Source: JAWLBY01 sp041687455 (lineage in GTDB: Bacteria; Pseudomonadota; Gammaproteobacteria; Xanthomonadales; Xanthomonadaceae). Taken from it: DNA of 64,000 nt. The stretch covers positions 1-64,000 of the forward strand of contig JAWLBY010000002.1 in NCBI GenBank assembly GCA_041687455.1, read 5' to 3'. Of this stretch, positions 55,757-64,000 are shown piece by piece (position 1 is the stretch's first letter; each line of letters begins with the position of its first letter). Made by a program: the position numbers and the translations under genes. The notes below the pieces were generated by a model. The model saw only the letters and a list, made by a program, of their open reading frames with translations, had not been told where the DNA came from and did no database searches.

Positions 55757-56334
55757 CGCAGTCGCCGGTCGCCGGCACCCCTTCGGCATTGTTGACGCTC
55801 GGCGTGCTGGCCGGAGGCGCCGGTCGGCGTTTCGGCGGTCGCGACAAGGGCTGGGTCGAGTTCGACGGCGTGCCGCAGATCGTCCGGCTGCTCGACGCCT
55901 GGCGACCGCAGGTCGCGGCGGTGGTGATCAGCGCGAACCGTTCGATCGAGCGCTACCGCGCGCTCGGCGCGACGGTGGTCAGCGATCCGTGGCCCGACTA
56001 TCCGGGACCGATGGCGGGCCTGGTGCGGCTGCTCGAGACGGCCGCCAGTGATCGGCTGGCGTGCCTGCCGGTCGACCTGCTGCGCTGGCCGGATGGCCTG
56101 CTGGTCCGGCTGCAGGCAGCCACGGCGGACGGCGCAGTTGCGATCGCCGAGGACGAGGATGGCCCGCAGCCGTTGATCGCCTGCTATCCAACCGCGCTGC
56201 ACGGCGAGGCGCGCAAGGCCTTCATCGGCGGCGAGCGCTCGGTGCGCCGCTGGCAGGCCGGGCTATCGACGCGCATCGTCCGCTTCGACGGCTTCCGGTT
56301 CGGCAATCGCAACACGCCGGACCCGGCGGTTTGA
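55753..56334 (+). CDS. mobA: Molybdenum cofactor guanylyltransferase
   Basis: Attaches GMP to molybdopterin. 193 residues with LGVLAGGAGRRFGGRDKGWVEF (nucleotide site at about 16-37), VISANRS, VSDPWPDYPGPMAGL and the late FGNRNTPD motif. Its ATG overlaps the VOC stop (ATGA). The cofactor would serve enzymes such as MsrP, although MsrP-type enzymes can use non-guanylated cofactor. Confidence 0.93.
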   Translation: MTQSPVAGTPSALLTLGVLAGGAGRRFGGRDKGWVEFDGVPQIVRLLDAWRPQVAAVVISANRSIERYRALGATVVSDPWPDYPGPMAGLVRLLETAASDRLACLPVDLLRWPDGLLVRLQAATADGAVAIAEDEDGPQPLIACYPTALHGEARKAFIGGERSVRRWQAGLSTRIVRFDGFRFGNRNTPDPAV

Positions 56335-56392
56335 GCCGAACGGCCGCGGCCAGCAACGATCGCGCGCCCCCGCGAGCCGGTATCCTTGGCCG

Positions 56393-57562
56393 ATGATCGA
56401 TGTGCGTGACAAGGCACTGGAGGCAGCGCGGCAGTGCATCGCCGAGATCGCGCCAGCCGACGCCGTGCAGCGGCTGGCCGGCGGCGCGCTGCTGCTCGAT
56501 GTGCGCGACGACGGCGAGCGCGCCGGCGGCATGCCGTCGGGTGCGATCGGTGTCAGCCGGTCGTTCCTCGAACTGCGGATCGGTGCGATCGCGCCGGACC
56601 CGGGCATACCGCTGATGCTGATCTGCTCGGGCGGCGCGCGCTCGCTGCTGGCCGGCCGTTCGCTGGTCGAGCTCGGCTATCGGCAGGTCTGCTCGATTGC
56701 CGGCGGCTTCGATCGCTGGAAGGCCGAGGGTTTGCCGGTCGACCGCGACGCCGGCGGCGATCCGGACTGGGTCGAACGCTATTCACGGCACTTGCGCCTG
56801 CCGGAGGTCGGCGAGGCCGGCCAGCACCGGCTGTCGCAGGCCAGCGTGTTGCTGGTCGGAGCCGGCGGGCTCGGATCGCCGGCCGGACTGTATCTCGGCG
56901 CGGCTGGCGTCGGCCGGATCGGACTGGTCGATGACGACCGTGTCGAGCGCAGCAATCTGCAGCGGCAGGTGCTGCACGCCGACGCCCGGGTCGGGATGCC
57001 GAAGGTCGACTCGGCGCGTGCAGCGATTCATGCGCTGAATCCGCGCGTCAGGGTCGAAACCCACCCGCTGCGGCTGACCGCCGACAATGTCGAATCGTTG
57101 CTGTTGCCGTACGACGTGATCATCGACGGCGCCGACAATTTCGCGACCCGCTACCTGCTGTCTGATGCCTGCGTGCAGCTCGGCAAGCCGCTGGTGTACG
57201 GCGCGGTGCAGCGCTTCGATGGCCAGCTCGGCGTGTTCGATGCCGGCCGCCGTCGTGGCTCCTCGCCGTGCTACCGCTGCCTGTTTCCGCACCCGCCGCC
57301 GCCCGACGCGGCGCCGAACTGTGCCGAGGCCGGCGTGCTCGGCGTGTTGCCTGGTGTGATCGGACTGCTGCAGGCGACCGAAGCGTTGAAATTGCTGCTC
57401 GGCATCGGTGACGTGCTGGACGGCCGGCTGCTCGGCTTCGATGCGCTGGCGATGCGCTTTCGCGAGTCGCGATTGCGGCCGGATCCGGACTGTGCGGTCT
57501 GCGCACCGGGTCGTCAGTTCGGCGGCTATCAGGACATCGCGCAGCTCTGTGCGAGCATGTGA
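56393..57562 (+). CDS. moeB: Rhodanese-ThiF/MoeB fusion, sulfur-carrier adenylyltransferase
   Basis: 389 residues. The N-terminal rhodanese domain (LLLDVRDDGERAGGMPSGAI near 34-53, with the active cysteine in LICSGGARS) comes first. The E1-like adenylating domain has VLLVGAGGLGSPAGLYL, DDDRVERSNLQRQVLH and DGADNFATRYLL, and zinc cysteines in CYRCLFP and CAVCAP. Usually the rhodanese is C-terminal in MoeZ/MOCS3. It activates MoaD- or ThiS-type sulfur carriers and may deliver sulfur. It sits after mobA, which supports a molybdopterin role. Confidence 0.9.
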   Translation: MIDVRDKALEAARQCIAEIAPADAVQRLAGGALLLDVRDDGERAGGMPSGAIGVSRSFLELRIGAIAPDPGIPLMLICSGGARSLLAGRSLVELGYRQVCSIAGGFDRWKAEGLPVDRDAGGDPDWVERYSRHLRLPEVGEAGQHRLSQASVLLVGAGGLGSPAGLYLGAAGVGRIGLVDDDRVERSNLQRQVLHADARVGMPKVDSARAAIHALNPRVRVETHPLRLTADNVESLLLPYDVIIDGADNFATRYLLSDACVQLGKPLVYGAVQRFDGQLGVFDAGRRRGSSPCYRCLFPHPPPPDAAPNCAEAGVLGVLPGVIGLLQATEALKLLLGIGDVLDGRLLGFDALAMRFRESRLRPDPDCAVCAPGRQFGGYQDIAQLCASM

Positions 57563-57794
57563 CGACGCTGTGACGCTGCGCTGCGGGGAATCCGCCTCCA
57601 GTCGCGATCCTCGATTCTGCATCGTTACGGATCGCAGCAAGCCCAACGGCCACAGCGTTTTCGGAGCCAGGCTGCCCGAGTGAGTTGCGGTTCGTCGCGG
57701 CCGGTTGTGGGAGCGGATTCAGCCGGATCTGGTCGATGCCGTGAACGAACAGATCGCGGTTGAAGCGCTGAAGCCGCTCCCATACGACGGTTCG
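57563..57794. other. Spacer between moeB and cydB
   Basis: About 230 bases between convergent genes. It holds the third REP-like element (57707-57782), directly after the cydB end. I see no small CydX-like frame downstream of cydB. Confidence 0.5.
57707..57782. repeat. REP-like paired element, copy 3
   Basis: GTGGGAGCGGATTCAGCC at 57707-57724 faces a partner at 57752-57782. That partner begins GATCGCGGTTGAAGC and ends CTGAAGCCGCTCCCA. Same family as 22235-22304 and 43937-44020. Confidence 0.75.
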
Positions 57795-58781
57795 TCACTC
57801 GTAGCTGAGCTGGCCGGTCTTGCCCCAGAACACCCGGTAGGCGTAGATCGTGTAGCCGATGATCATCGGCAGCGTGATCGCGACACCGACCAGGATGAAG
57901 CGCAGCGAGGCAGGCGAGCTGGCGGCTTCGTCGTAGGTCATCCGGTCGACCACCAGATACGGGAACAGGCTGTAGGCCAGGCCGATGAAGGCCAGGATGA
58001 ACAAGCCGATGGCGCAGGCGAACGGCCGCCAGCCGCCGTCGTCGGTGCGCCGCCGTGCAAGCACCCGATCGCAATAGAAGAACAACGCCACGCTGGCCAG
58101 CGGAATTGGCGCCAGCCACAACGTGTCAGGCAGGTCGAACCAGCGGTCGAATATCCGCGGGCTGACCATCGGCGTCGCCAGCGACACCGCGACGATGCCG
58201 GCGCCGGTCAGCCACAGTGCGATGCGTGCCCAGCCGATCGCCTTCTGCTGCAGCTCGCCTTCGGATTTCATGATCGTCCAGCTCGCCCCGAGCAGCGCAT
58301 AGCCGGAGGCGAGGCAGATCGCGATGAAGGCCGAGAACAGCGTCGTCTGCAGGGTGTTGGTGAACCCGAGGATGTAGCGGCCGAGCATGTAGCCCTGCGA
58401 CAGCGCAGCCATCAACGAACCAGCAAAGAACGCGAAGTTCCACAATTGCCGATGTTCGTCGCGCGCCTTGACCCGGAAGTCGAACGCGACGCCGCGCAGG
58501 ATCAGTCCGATCAGCATGAACGCGACCGGCAGATACAGCCCGGTCAGGATGATGCCGTGCGCTGCTGGAAATGCGATCAGCAACACGCCGACGCCGAGCA
58601 CGAGCCAGGTTTCATTGGCATCCCAGAACGGACCGATCGATGCAATCATGCCGTTCTTCTCGGCATCATCGGCGACCGGCATCAGGATGCCGATGCCGAG
58701 ATCGTAGCCGTCGAGCACGACGTAGATCAGCATCGCCAGCGCCATCGTTGCGACGAAGATCAGCGGCAGCCAGGCGTCCAT
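57795..58781 (-). CDS. cydB: Cytochrome bd-type quinol oxidase subunit II
   Basis: 328 residues, eight to nine membrane helices, starting LPLIFVATMALAMLIYVVLDGYDLGIG, the family hallmark. GPFWDANETWLVLGVGVL follows at about 50-67. It pairs with subunit I to hold the oxygen-reducing heme site. The start overlaps the cydA stop by one base (TGATG). Confidence 0.96.
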   Translation of the reverse strand: MDAWLPLIFVATMALAMLIYVVLDGYDLGIGILMPVADDAEKNGMIASIGPFWDANETWLVLGVGVLLIAFPAAHGIILTGLYLPVAFMLIGLILRGVAFDFRVKARDEHRQLWNFAFFAGSLMAALSQGYMLGRYILGFTNTLQTTLFSAFIAICLASGYALLGASWTIMKSEGELQQKAIGWARIALWLTGAGIVAVSLATPMVSPRIFDRWFDLPDTLWLAPIPLASVALFFYCDRVLARRRTDDGGWRPFACAIGLFILAFIGLAYSLFPYLVVDRMTYDEAASSPASLRFILVGVAITLPMIIGYTIYAYRVFWGKTGQLSYE

Positions 58782-60127
58782 CAGCGCACCTCCACGGCGT
58801 GATCGGGGATCTTCGGCAGAGGCTTGCTGCCGCTTGCCGCGAGATGGAACAGCACCCGCACGTAGGCGACCAGCAACACCGCGTAGACCGCCAGGTACAT
58901 CGCGAGGCTGGTGCCGATCAGCCCGGACGGCACGTCGGAGGCGGCATCCGCCGTCCGCAGCACGCCCTGCACCAGGAACGGCTGGCGGCCGATCTCGGTC
59001 ACCATCCAGCCGGCCAGCACCGCGACCCAACCGGAAAACGTCATCGCGACCAGCGACGTCAGCACCCACCGCCGCGGCTCGCGCCCGCGCCGCATCGCCC
59101 ACCAGGCGATCCAGCTCACGATCCACATCAGCAGCCCGACCCCGACCATGATCCGGAATGACCAGAACACCGGTGCCACCGGCGGGATATCGTCGAATTC
59201 GTTCAGTCCGCGAATCTCGGCGGTGGGCGAATGGCCGAGGATCCAGCTTGCTCCCTTCGGAATCGCCACGACGTAGCGGTTATCGCGGGTCGCCTCATCC
59301 GGCCAGCCGAACAGCAGCAACGGAGCGCCGCGCTCGGTTTCCCAGATCGCCTCCATCGCGGCGATCTTGGCCGGCTGGTGGCGCAGCGTGTTGAGCCCGT
59401 GCAGGTCGCCGACGACGACCTGTACCGGGATCAGCACCGCCGCCACCACCACGCCGGTTCGCAGCGCGGCGCGGACCTCGTCGGTGCGCTCGCCGCGCAG
59501 CCAGCGATAGGCCGACAGGCCGGCGACCAGGAATGCGCAGGTCAGGCCGGATGCGATCAGCATGTGGGTGATCCGGTACGGGAACGACGGATTGAAGATC
59601 GCTTCGATCCAGCTCGTCACGTGCGCCTGGCCGTCGATCATCTCGAAGCCGGTCGGCGTCTGCATCCACGAGTTCAGCGCCAGGATCCAGAACGCCGACA
59701 GCGTGGTTCCGAACGCGACCAGGAAGGTCGCCAGCGTATGCACGCGCTCGGACACCCGCTTTCGACCGAACAGCATGATGCCGAGGAAGCTCGCCTCGAG
59801 GAAGAATGCGGTCAGCACCTCGTAGCCGAGCAGCGGTCCGGCGATGTTGCCGACGCTGTTCATGAAGCCCGGCCAGTTGGTGCCGAACTGGAAGCTCATC
59901 ACGACGCCGCTGACGATGCCCATCGCAAACGACAGCGCGAACACCTTGACCCAACTGACGTAGGCGGCGATCCACTTCGGATCGCCCGAACGACGCCAGC
60001 GGATCTTGAAATACAGCAGGATCCAGGCGAGCCCGATCGTGATGCTCGGAAACAGGATGTGGAACGAGATGTTGATGCCGAACTGCGCGCGCGCCAGCAG
60101 GATCGGATCGGCAACGGCAGGCTCCAT
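58781..60127 (-). CDS. cydA: Cytochrome bd-type quinol oxidase subunit I (CIO-like)
   Basis: 448 residues. The heme-ligand His in SFHILFPSITIG and GRQPFLVQGVLRTADA are conserved. Length and the short quinol loop suggest the cyanide-insensitive (CioA) variety rather than the longer E. coli CydA. It oxidises quinol and reduces oxygen without proton pumping. It stands second in an operon of regulator, cydA, cydB. A strong GGGGGAT-type ribosome site lies before its ATG. Confidence 0.95.
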   Translation of the reverse strand: MEPAVADPILLARAQFGINISFHILFPSITIGLAWILLYFKIRWRRSGDPKWIAAYVSWVKVFALSFAMGIVSGVVMSFQFGTNWPGFMNSVGNIAGPLLGYEVLTAFFLEASFLGIMLFGRKRVSERVHTLATFLVAFGTTLSAFWILALNSWMQTPTGFEMIDGQAHVTSWIEAIFNPSFPYRITHMLIASGLTCAFLVAGLSAYRWLRGERTDEVRAALRTGVVVAAVLIPVQVVVGDLHGLNTLRHQPAKIAAMEAIWETERGAPLLLFGWPDEATRDNRYVVAIPKGASWILGHSPTAEIRGLNEFDDIPPVAPVFWSFRIMVGVGLLMWIVSWIAWWAMRRGREPRRWVLTSLVAMTFSGWVAVLAGWMVTEIGRQPFLVQGVLRTADAASDVPSGLIGTSLAMYLAVYAVLLVAYVRVLFHLAASGSKPLPKIPDHAVEVR

Positions 60128-60166
60128 GGGCTATCTCCTCGGGGGAATCGGGCAGCCGGGCGGGAT

Positions 60167-60742
60167 TCAGTCGATCGGGTCGGGGCTGGTCCGGGGCGTC
60201 GCGGGGCGGCCGAGGCGATCCTTGAAATCGAGCAGCTTCTGCACCCGGCTGCCGAGCCGCATCAGTTTCTGCAGTGTCGCCGGTGACAGCTTGCGTACCT
60301 CGGCGAACCAGTCCGTCATCAGCTCCATCAGCTCGTACATCTCGCGCATCCGCATCTGCGCGTGGCGCTCTTCCGATGACTCCGGAGTATCGAGCAGGCT
60401 GCCGCGCAACATCGACAGCGTCGGTTCGATCTCACGCTTTTGTCGTTCATCTGCCAGTGTCTGAAAGATCGTCCAGACATCGTCCGGTGCGCTGAAGTAA
60501 TCGCGGCGGTCGCCCGCCTGATGGCTCAGCCGCACGAGGCGCCACGCCTGCAGTTCCTTCAGTCCCATGCTGACGTTGGAGCGCGAAACGCCGAGCTTGT
60601 CGACGATCTGGTCGGCGTTGAGCGGCCGATCCGACACGAACAGCAGGGCGTAGATCTGGCCGACCGTGCGGTTGATGCCCCAGCGGCTGCCCATTTCGCC
60701 GAAATGCAGCACGAAGGACTGGATCAGGGTCGGCAGACTCAT
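60167..60742 (-). CDS. GbsR/MarR-family regulator ahead of cydAB
   Basis: 191 residues with a winged helix (NADQIVDKLGVSRSNVSMGLKELQ, in blocks at about 42-65) following HFGEMGSRWGINRTVGQIYALLF, the GbsR-type N-terminus. The gene lies 39 bases upstream of cydA on the same strand and is probably co-transcribed. Overlapping palindromes cover the bases just before its start, so it may repress the whole operon. The signal it senses is unknown. This is a predicted regulator of the terminal oxidase, inferred from position. Confidence 0.85.
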   Translation of the reverse strand: MSLPTLIQSFVLHFGEMGSRWGINRTVGQIYALLFVSDRPLNADQIVDKLGVSRSNVSMGLKELQAWRLVRLSHQAGDRRDYFSAPDDVWTIFQTLADERQKREIEPTLSMLRGSLLDTPESSEERHAQMRMREMYELMELMTDWFAEVRKLSPATLQKLMRLGSRVQKLLDFKDRLGRPATPRTSPDPID

Positions 60743-60748
60743 GAAATG

Positions 60749-60773
60749 TCTGAAGTTTCAGAAAGAGCTGAAA
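60749..60773. promoter_or_regulatory. Overlapping operators upstream of the cyd operon regulator
   Basis: TCTGAA-GT-TTCAGA (60749-60762) and TTTCAG-AAAGAG-CTGAAA (60756-60773) are two nested inverted repeats built from the half-site CTGAA. They lie six or more bases upstream of the regulator start, a typical site for autorepression. Confidence 0.7.
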
Positions 60774-60917
60774 GTCGAAGGCTAACACACGAGCGGCCGA
60801 CTTGACTCAGGTCAGCGCGCGGTCGCCTGGGTTGCTGCAGGGCGCGCTTGCGCGATGGCCATCACCGGGCGGTCGGCCGATCGGGCGTTGCTGCAGCAAC
60901 TCCCGCCGGGTGCCGCG

Positions 60918-61883
60918 CTATCGGCTCATCCACGGCAATGCGTCGAGATCGACGTTGCCGCCGGACAGGATCACGCCGACCTCGCGGCCGGCGAACTGGT
61001 CGCGGTGGCGCAGGATCGCCGCGAGCGTCACCGCCGACGATGCTTCGACGACCAGCTTGAGCCGGTCCCACAGCAGCCGCATCGCCGCGACCGTCTGGCT
61101 GTCGCTGGCCAGCAGGATCGCTGCGGCGTGCTGCTGCAGGATCCGGAACGTCAGCGGGCCGAGCTCTGCGCGCAGGCCGTCGCACAACGTCCGTGCGCTG
61201 CGGCCGGTAATCCGTTGCCCGCTGGCGAGCGAGTCGTGCGCATCGGCGGCGCCCTCCGGTTCCGCGCCGATCACCCGGATCGACTCGCGCAGGCCGTGTG
61301 CCGCAAGCGCCGTGCCGGACAGCAGGCCGCCGCCCGACACCGGCGCGACCACGGTATCGAGGCAGGGCACCTCGTCGAGCAGTTCGAGGGTGGCGGTGCC
61401 CTGGCCGGCGATCACGCGTGCATCGTTGAACGGATGCACGTAGGCCGCGTCGCTGCGTGCGCGGACCTCGGCAGTGGCGGCATCACGTGAAGCCTGCGAC
61501 ACATCGCATTCGACGATCGCCGCGCCATGCTCGCGGATCGACGCCAATTTGATCCGCGGTGCACTGTGCGGCACGACCACGGTCGCGGGGATGCCGCGCA
61601 ACCGGCAGGCGAGCGCGATGGCGGTGCCGTGATTGCCCGACGATTGCGTGACGACGCCGCGCGCGGCCTCGTCGTCATCGAGCGAGAACACCGCATTGCA
61701 CGCACCGCGGAACTTGAACGCGCCGCCGCGCTGCAAATTCTCGCACTTGAACCACAGGCGACAGCCCGCCAGCGCATCGAGTTCCTCCGATCGCAGCACC
61801 GGCGTTCGCCGTGCATGCGGTGCGATGCGCTGCTGCGCACGGCGAATGTCGTCGAGGGTCGGAATCGTCGTGGTCGGATCCAT
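60918..61883 (-). CDS. PLP-dependent serine/threonine dehydratase or racemase family
   Basis: 321 residues of fold-type II. The PLP lysine is in GAFKFRGA (near 55), the cofactor ring is held by SSGNHGTAIAL, and the glycine-rich phosphate loop is SGGGLLSGTA (about 183). There is no C-terminal regulatory ACT-like domain, so it is not the IlvA biosynthetic type. It could be a catabolic threonine/serine dehydratase, a serine racemase or a threo-3-hydroxyaspartate ammonia-lyase. The start is the ATG at 61883. It stands alone. Confidence 0.82.
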   Translation of the reverse strand: MDPTTTIPTLDDIRRAQQRIAPHARRTPVLRSEELDALAGCRLWFKCENLQRGGAFKFRGACNAVFSLDDDEAARGVVTQSSGNHGTAIALACRLRGIPATVVVPHSAPRIKLASIREHGAAIVECDVSQASRDAATAEVRARSDAAYVHPFNDARVIAGQGTATLELLDEVPCLDTVVAPVSGGGLLSGTALAAHGLRESIRVIGAEPEGAADAHDSLASGQRITGRSARTLCDGLRAELGPLTFRILQQHAAAILLASDSQTVAAMRLLWDRLKLVVEASSAVTLAAILRHRDQFAGREVGVILSGGNVDLDALPWMSR

Positions 61884-61967
61884 GGCAGGCAGGTTCGGCG
61901 GGCGGGGCGCCAGCATACGAACCCGACGCGCAGGTGGGAATCGCCGCTCGGCGACGCTACCCGGACG

Positions 61968-62696
61968 TCACCGAGTGTCGGTCGGCTCGCCGCGCTGCAT
62001 CCGTCCAGGGTCGTAACCGCCCAGCTCGAAGCGGTAGTCGATCGTGCGCCCGTCAACCAGCGGCACCGCGATCCGCAACAGTCGCACGCGCTCGACCTGT
62101 TCGAACATCATCCGGTCGTCCTCGATGAACACTGCCGGCGGATCGGCATCTTCGGCGCGGCTCGCCTCGACCGGACGGGCCGGCCCGTCATCGAACGACA
62201 GCTCCAGCCGGCAGGCTCCCGTGCAGGTGAACTCGGCACCGTCGCCGACCAGCAGATAGCTGTTCCGGCCCCATTCGGGATGCAGCCGCAGCACCAGTCG
62301 CAGCGCCGGCGCATCCGGCTCTGCTGCGGCGTCGCCGAAAATGTACGCAGTCAACTGTGTGCCATCGCCGGCCGCGACCGCGTGGTAGGTCCACAGCCCG
62401 GCCAGCCGCTTGCGCTCGCGGTCGGCGTCGGCGGCTGCCTGCAGCGCCGGGATCTGCTCGCCGACCCGGGTCGCGGCGTCGGAACCCGGATACTTGCGGA
62501 CGATCTCGCGGGCGTAGATCAGCGCCGCCTCCGGCTGCCCTGCGGCCTCGGCCGCGGCGAGCCTCTGCAGGTCGGCCTCGACCGCCGTTGGGTCTGGCGC
62601 TGCGGCCGGGCCCGTCGTCGGCGCGTCGCTGCGATCGCAGCTCGACAGCAGCAATGCGAGCGCGAGCAGGACAGCGGCGGGCGATCGTATGGGCAT
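61968..62696 (-). CDS. Predicted lipoprotein of unknown function
   Basis: 242 residues. The signal and lipobox are VLLALALLLSSC (Cys20); Asp follows the cysteine, which in enterobacteria favours inner membrane retention. An Ala-rich helical part (about 35-95) resembles tetratricopeptide packing, and a beta-rich C-terminal half begins AGLWTYHAVAAGDGTQLTAY. A CTGAC motif lies near residue 160. I know no family name. It lies between the dehydratase and the tRNA cluster. Confidence 0.7.
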   Translation of the reverse strand: MPIRSPAAVLLALALLLSSCDRSDAPTTGPAAAPDPTAVEADLQRLAAAEAAGQPEAALIYAREIVRKYPGSDAATRVGEQIPALQAAADADRERKRLAGLWTYHAVAAGDGTQLTAYIFGDAAAEPDAPALRLVLRLHPEWGRNSYLLVGDGAEFTCTGACRLELSFDDGPARPVEASRAEDADPPAVFIEDDRMMFEQVERVRLLRIAVPLVDGRTIDYRFELGGYDPGRMQRGEPTDTR

Positions 62697-62847
62697 GGTC
62701 GTCTCCGGTCGGTGGTAGCGGCGATCCTCGCCGTGCGGCGGACGCGCGGCAAGTGATCGCGAGGATCGTTGACGCGCGGGGAGGGCGACCCTATCATTCG
62801 CGGTCTTTCGAGGCGCCTGCGGGCGGCTTCGCGGTACCGGCCAGCGG

Positions 62848-62924
62848 CGGGGTATAGCTCAGTCTGGTAGAGCGCCAGCTTTGGGAGCTGGATGTCGGGG
62901 GTTCGAATCCCTCTGCCCCGACCA
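62848..62924 (+). tRNA. tRNA-Pro(TGG)
   Basis: Acceptor CGGGGTA pairs with TGCCCCG, then A and CCA. The anticodon loop TTTGGGA carries TGG. First of five tandem tRNAs. Confidence 0.97.
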
Positions 62925-62997
62925 TCCAGATCGGGCGCTGGTACCTCGATGCGGCTGCAGCGGGAGCGGTGTTCGAAGCGGTGTTTCGTTCGGCTGT

Positions 62998-63074
62998 GCG
63001 CCCGTAGCTCAACCGGATAGAGCATCGGCCTTCTAAGCCGACGGTTGCAGGTTCGATTCCTGTCGGGCGCGCCA
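62998..63074 (+). tRNA. tRNA-Arg(TCT)
   Basis: Acceptor GCGCCCG pairs with CGGGCGC, then G and CCA. The anticodon loop CTTCTAA gives TCT. Confidence 0.97.
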
Positions 63075-63152
63075 CGAAGAGTTTCAGGCGGTGCAGCGAT
63101 GCATCGCGAAAGCGGCGGGATCGACTTGATCCATCCGTTTTCGACACAATAT

Positions 63153-63230
63153 GGTGGATGTAGCTCAGTTGGTTAGAGCACTGGATTGTGATTCCAGGTG
63201 TCGCGGGTTCGAATCCCGTCTTCCACCCCA
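63153..63230 (+). tRNA. tRNA-His(GTG)
   Basis: Starts with the extra G at -1 typical of histidine tRNAs, then GTGGATG opposite CTTCCAC. One U-U mismatch occurs in the acceptor stem (positions 6-67). The anticodon loop TTGTGAT gives GTG. The discriminator is C, with CCA encoded. Confidence 0.95.
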
Positions 63231-63292
63231 GGTGCAAGATGCGGCACAATGCGCATCTGCAGCGTCGCCCCCGGCGACGTCAGAGTTTCGAT

Positions 63293-63368
63293 GGGCCGTT
63301 AGCTCAGTTGGTAGAGCAGTTGACTCTTAATCAATAGGTCGTAGGTTCGAATCCTACACGGCCCACCA
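63293..63368 (+). tRNA. tRNA-Lys(CTT)
   Basis: Acceptor GGGCCGT pairs with ACGGCCC, then A and CCA. The anticodon loop CTCTTAA gives CTT, the isoacceptor for AAG. Confidence 0.96.
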
Positions 63369-63424
63369 ACTCATCGAATCGAACTGGCCGCCGGTTCCGG
63401 CGGCATCTCTCCAGGGTTGACCTA

Positions 63425-63509
63425 GCGAAAGTGGCGGAACTGGTAGACGCGCTGGATTTAGGTTCCAGTGGGGTAACCCGTGAGAGTTCGAGTCTCTCCT
63501 TTCGCACCA
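63425..63509 (+). tRNA. tRNA-Leu(TAG)
   Basis: Acceptor GCGAAAG pairs with CTTTCGC, then A and CCA. The anticodon loop TTTAGGT gives TAG. The long variable arm (GTGGGGTAACCCGT) is class II. Last of the cluster, 138 bases before tig. Confidence 0.97.
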
Positions 63510-63647
63510 GTCCCGCGGCGCGAGCGGAGGCCCGGCCTCGTCTGCCGGCCGTCGCGTGGATCCGCTCCGGTCCGGTTCGTTCGCGGTACCCTTCCCACCC
63601 ACCTTTCACGCGCAGCACGCCCGTCGCGGCGGATTCCAGGAGTCGTC

Positions 63648-64000
63648 ATGCAAGTTTCGGTTGAGAACGTGAGCAAGCTGGAGCGCAAGCTCACTGTCAG
63701 TGTTCCCGCGGACCGTCTCGAATCCCAGGTGAGTGAGCGTCTGCGCGAGTTGTCGCGCAGTGTGCGGTTGAAGGGTTTCCGTCCGGGCAAGGTGCCGGCC
63801 AAGGTCATCGAGCAGCGCTTCGGCACGCAGGTCCGCAACGAGGCGATCGGCGACCTGATCCGCAGTTCGTTCGGCGAAGCGGTGCAGCAGCAGAACCTGC
63901 GGCCGGCAATGGCGCCGTCGATCGAAACCAGCGGCCGACCCGAGAACGGTGAGTTCCGCTACGTGGCGACCTTCGAAGTGATGCCGGAGATCGGCTCGAT
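63648..64000 (+). CDS. tig: Trigger factor, N-terminal part (runs off the window)
   Basis: Ribosome-associated folding chaperone with prolyl isomerase activity. The first 117 residues are present. MQVSVENVSKLERKLTVSVP starts the ribosome-binding domain, and the ribosome-contact loop is LKGFRPGKVPAKVI near residues 42-55. The ATG follows CCAGGAG. The gene continues beyond the right edge. tRNA genes followed by tig is a recurrent order in gammaproteobacteria, with clpP and clpX usually next. Confidence 0.96.
   Translation, partial: MQVSVENVSKLERKLTVSVPADRLESQVSERLRELSRSVRLKGFRPGKVPAKVIEQRFGTQVRNEAIGDLIRSSFGEAVQQQNLRPAMAPSIETSGRPENGEFRYVATFEVMPEIGS

Overview
The window is a GC-rich chromosome segment from a gammaproteobacterium. 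It most likely belongs to the Lysobacterales/Xanthomonadales, near the Rhodanobacter/Dokdonella/Wenzhouxiangella side. Three things point there: the gene orders serC-serA-pheA-hisC-aroA / cmk-rpsA-ihfB-lapA-lapB and ndk-rlmN-pilW-rodZ-yfgM-bamB-der, a tRNA cluster running into tig, and intergenic repeats with a GGGAGCGGCTTCAGCC-type core. The assignment is from gene order and repeats only.

Layout. Bases 1-1.7 kb are visibly AT-richer: a C5-cytosine methyltransferase beside the first 136 codons of a MORC/GHKL-type ATPase that stops right after its ATP-binding motifs. This looks like the remnant of a restriction-modification or defence island. A NERD protein with a missing C-terminus lies at the island edge. 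A DUF2235 hydrolase follows, flanked on both sides by a duplicated intergenic module. From 4.4 to 20.9 kb come tRNA-Ser, a CPBP protease, a BrkB-family protein, the ybhP-clsB-ybhN phospholipid operon and a dispersed lipid-storage set: two phasins, a PHA-system protein, a patatin lipase, and an acyl-CoA-binding protein plus TetR pair divergent from a fatty acyl-CoA reductase. MsrPQ closes this part.

From 21 to 27 kb lies the tightly coupled serC-serA-pheA-hisC-aroA amino-acid operon. OmpW and a peptide ABC transporter with fused ATPases follow. From 33.6 to 42 kb are cmk-rpsA-ihfB-lapAB and envelope polysaccharide genes (undecaprenyl-phosphate sugar transferase, nucleotide-sugar dehydratase, galU). 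From 42 to 48.5 kb are an amine-oxidase-type flavoprotein and a psrA-fadB-fadA beta-oxidation operon with a PsrA box. From 48.7 to 57.6 kb come ndk, rlmN, pilW, rodZ, yfgM, bamB, der and molybdenum-cofactor genes. From 57.8 to 60.7 kb is a regulator-cydAB terminal oxidase operon. The right end has a PLP dehydratase, a lipoprotein, five tRNAs (Pro, Arg, His, Lys, Leu) and the start of tig.

No complete new defence system or CRISPR array is visible. The most notable signals are regulatory or repetitive: an identical-arm dyad upstream of both phasin genes, a perfect FNR/Anr-type box, a PsrA box, nested operators ahead of the cyd operon, a REP-derived stretch translated into the N-terminus of PheA, heptamer repeats between fadA and fadB, and a 13-bp tandem array.
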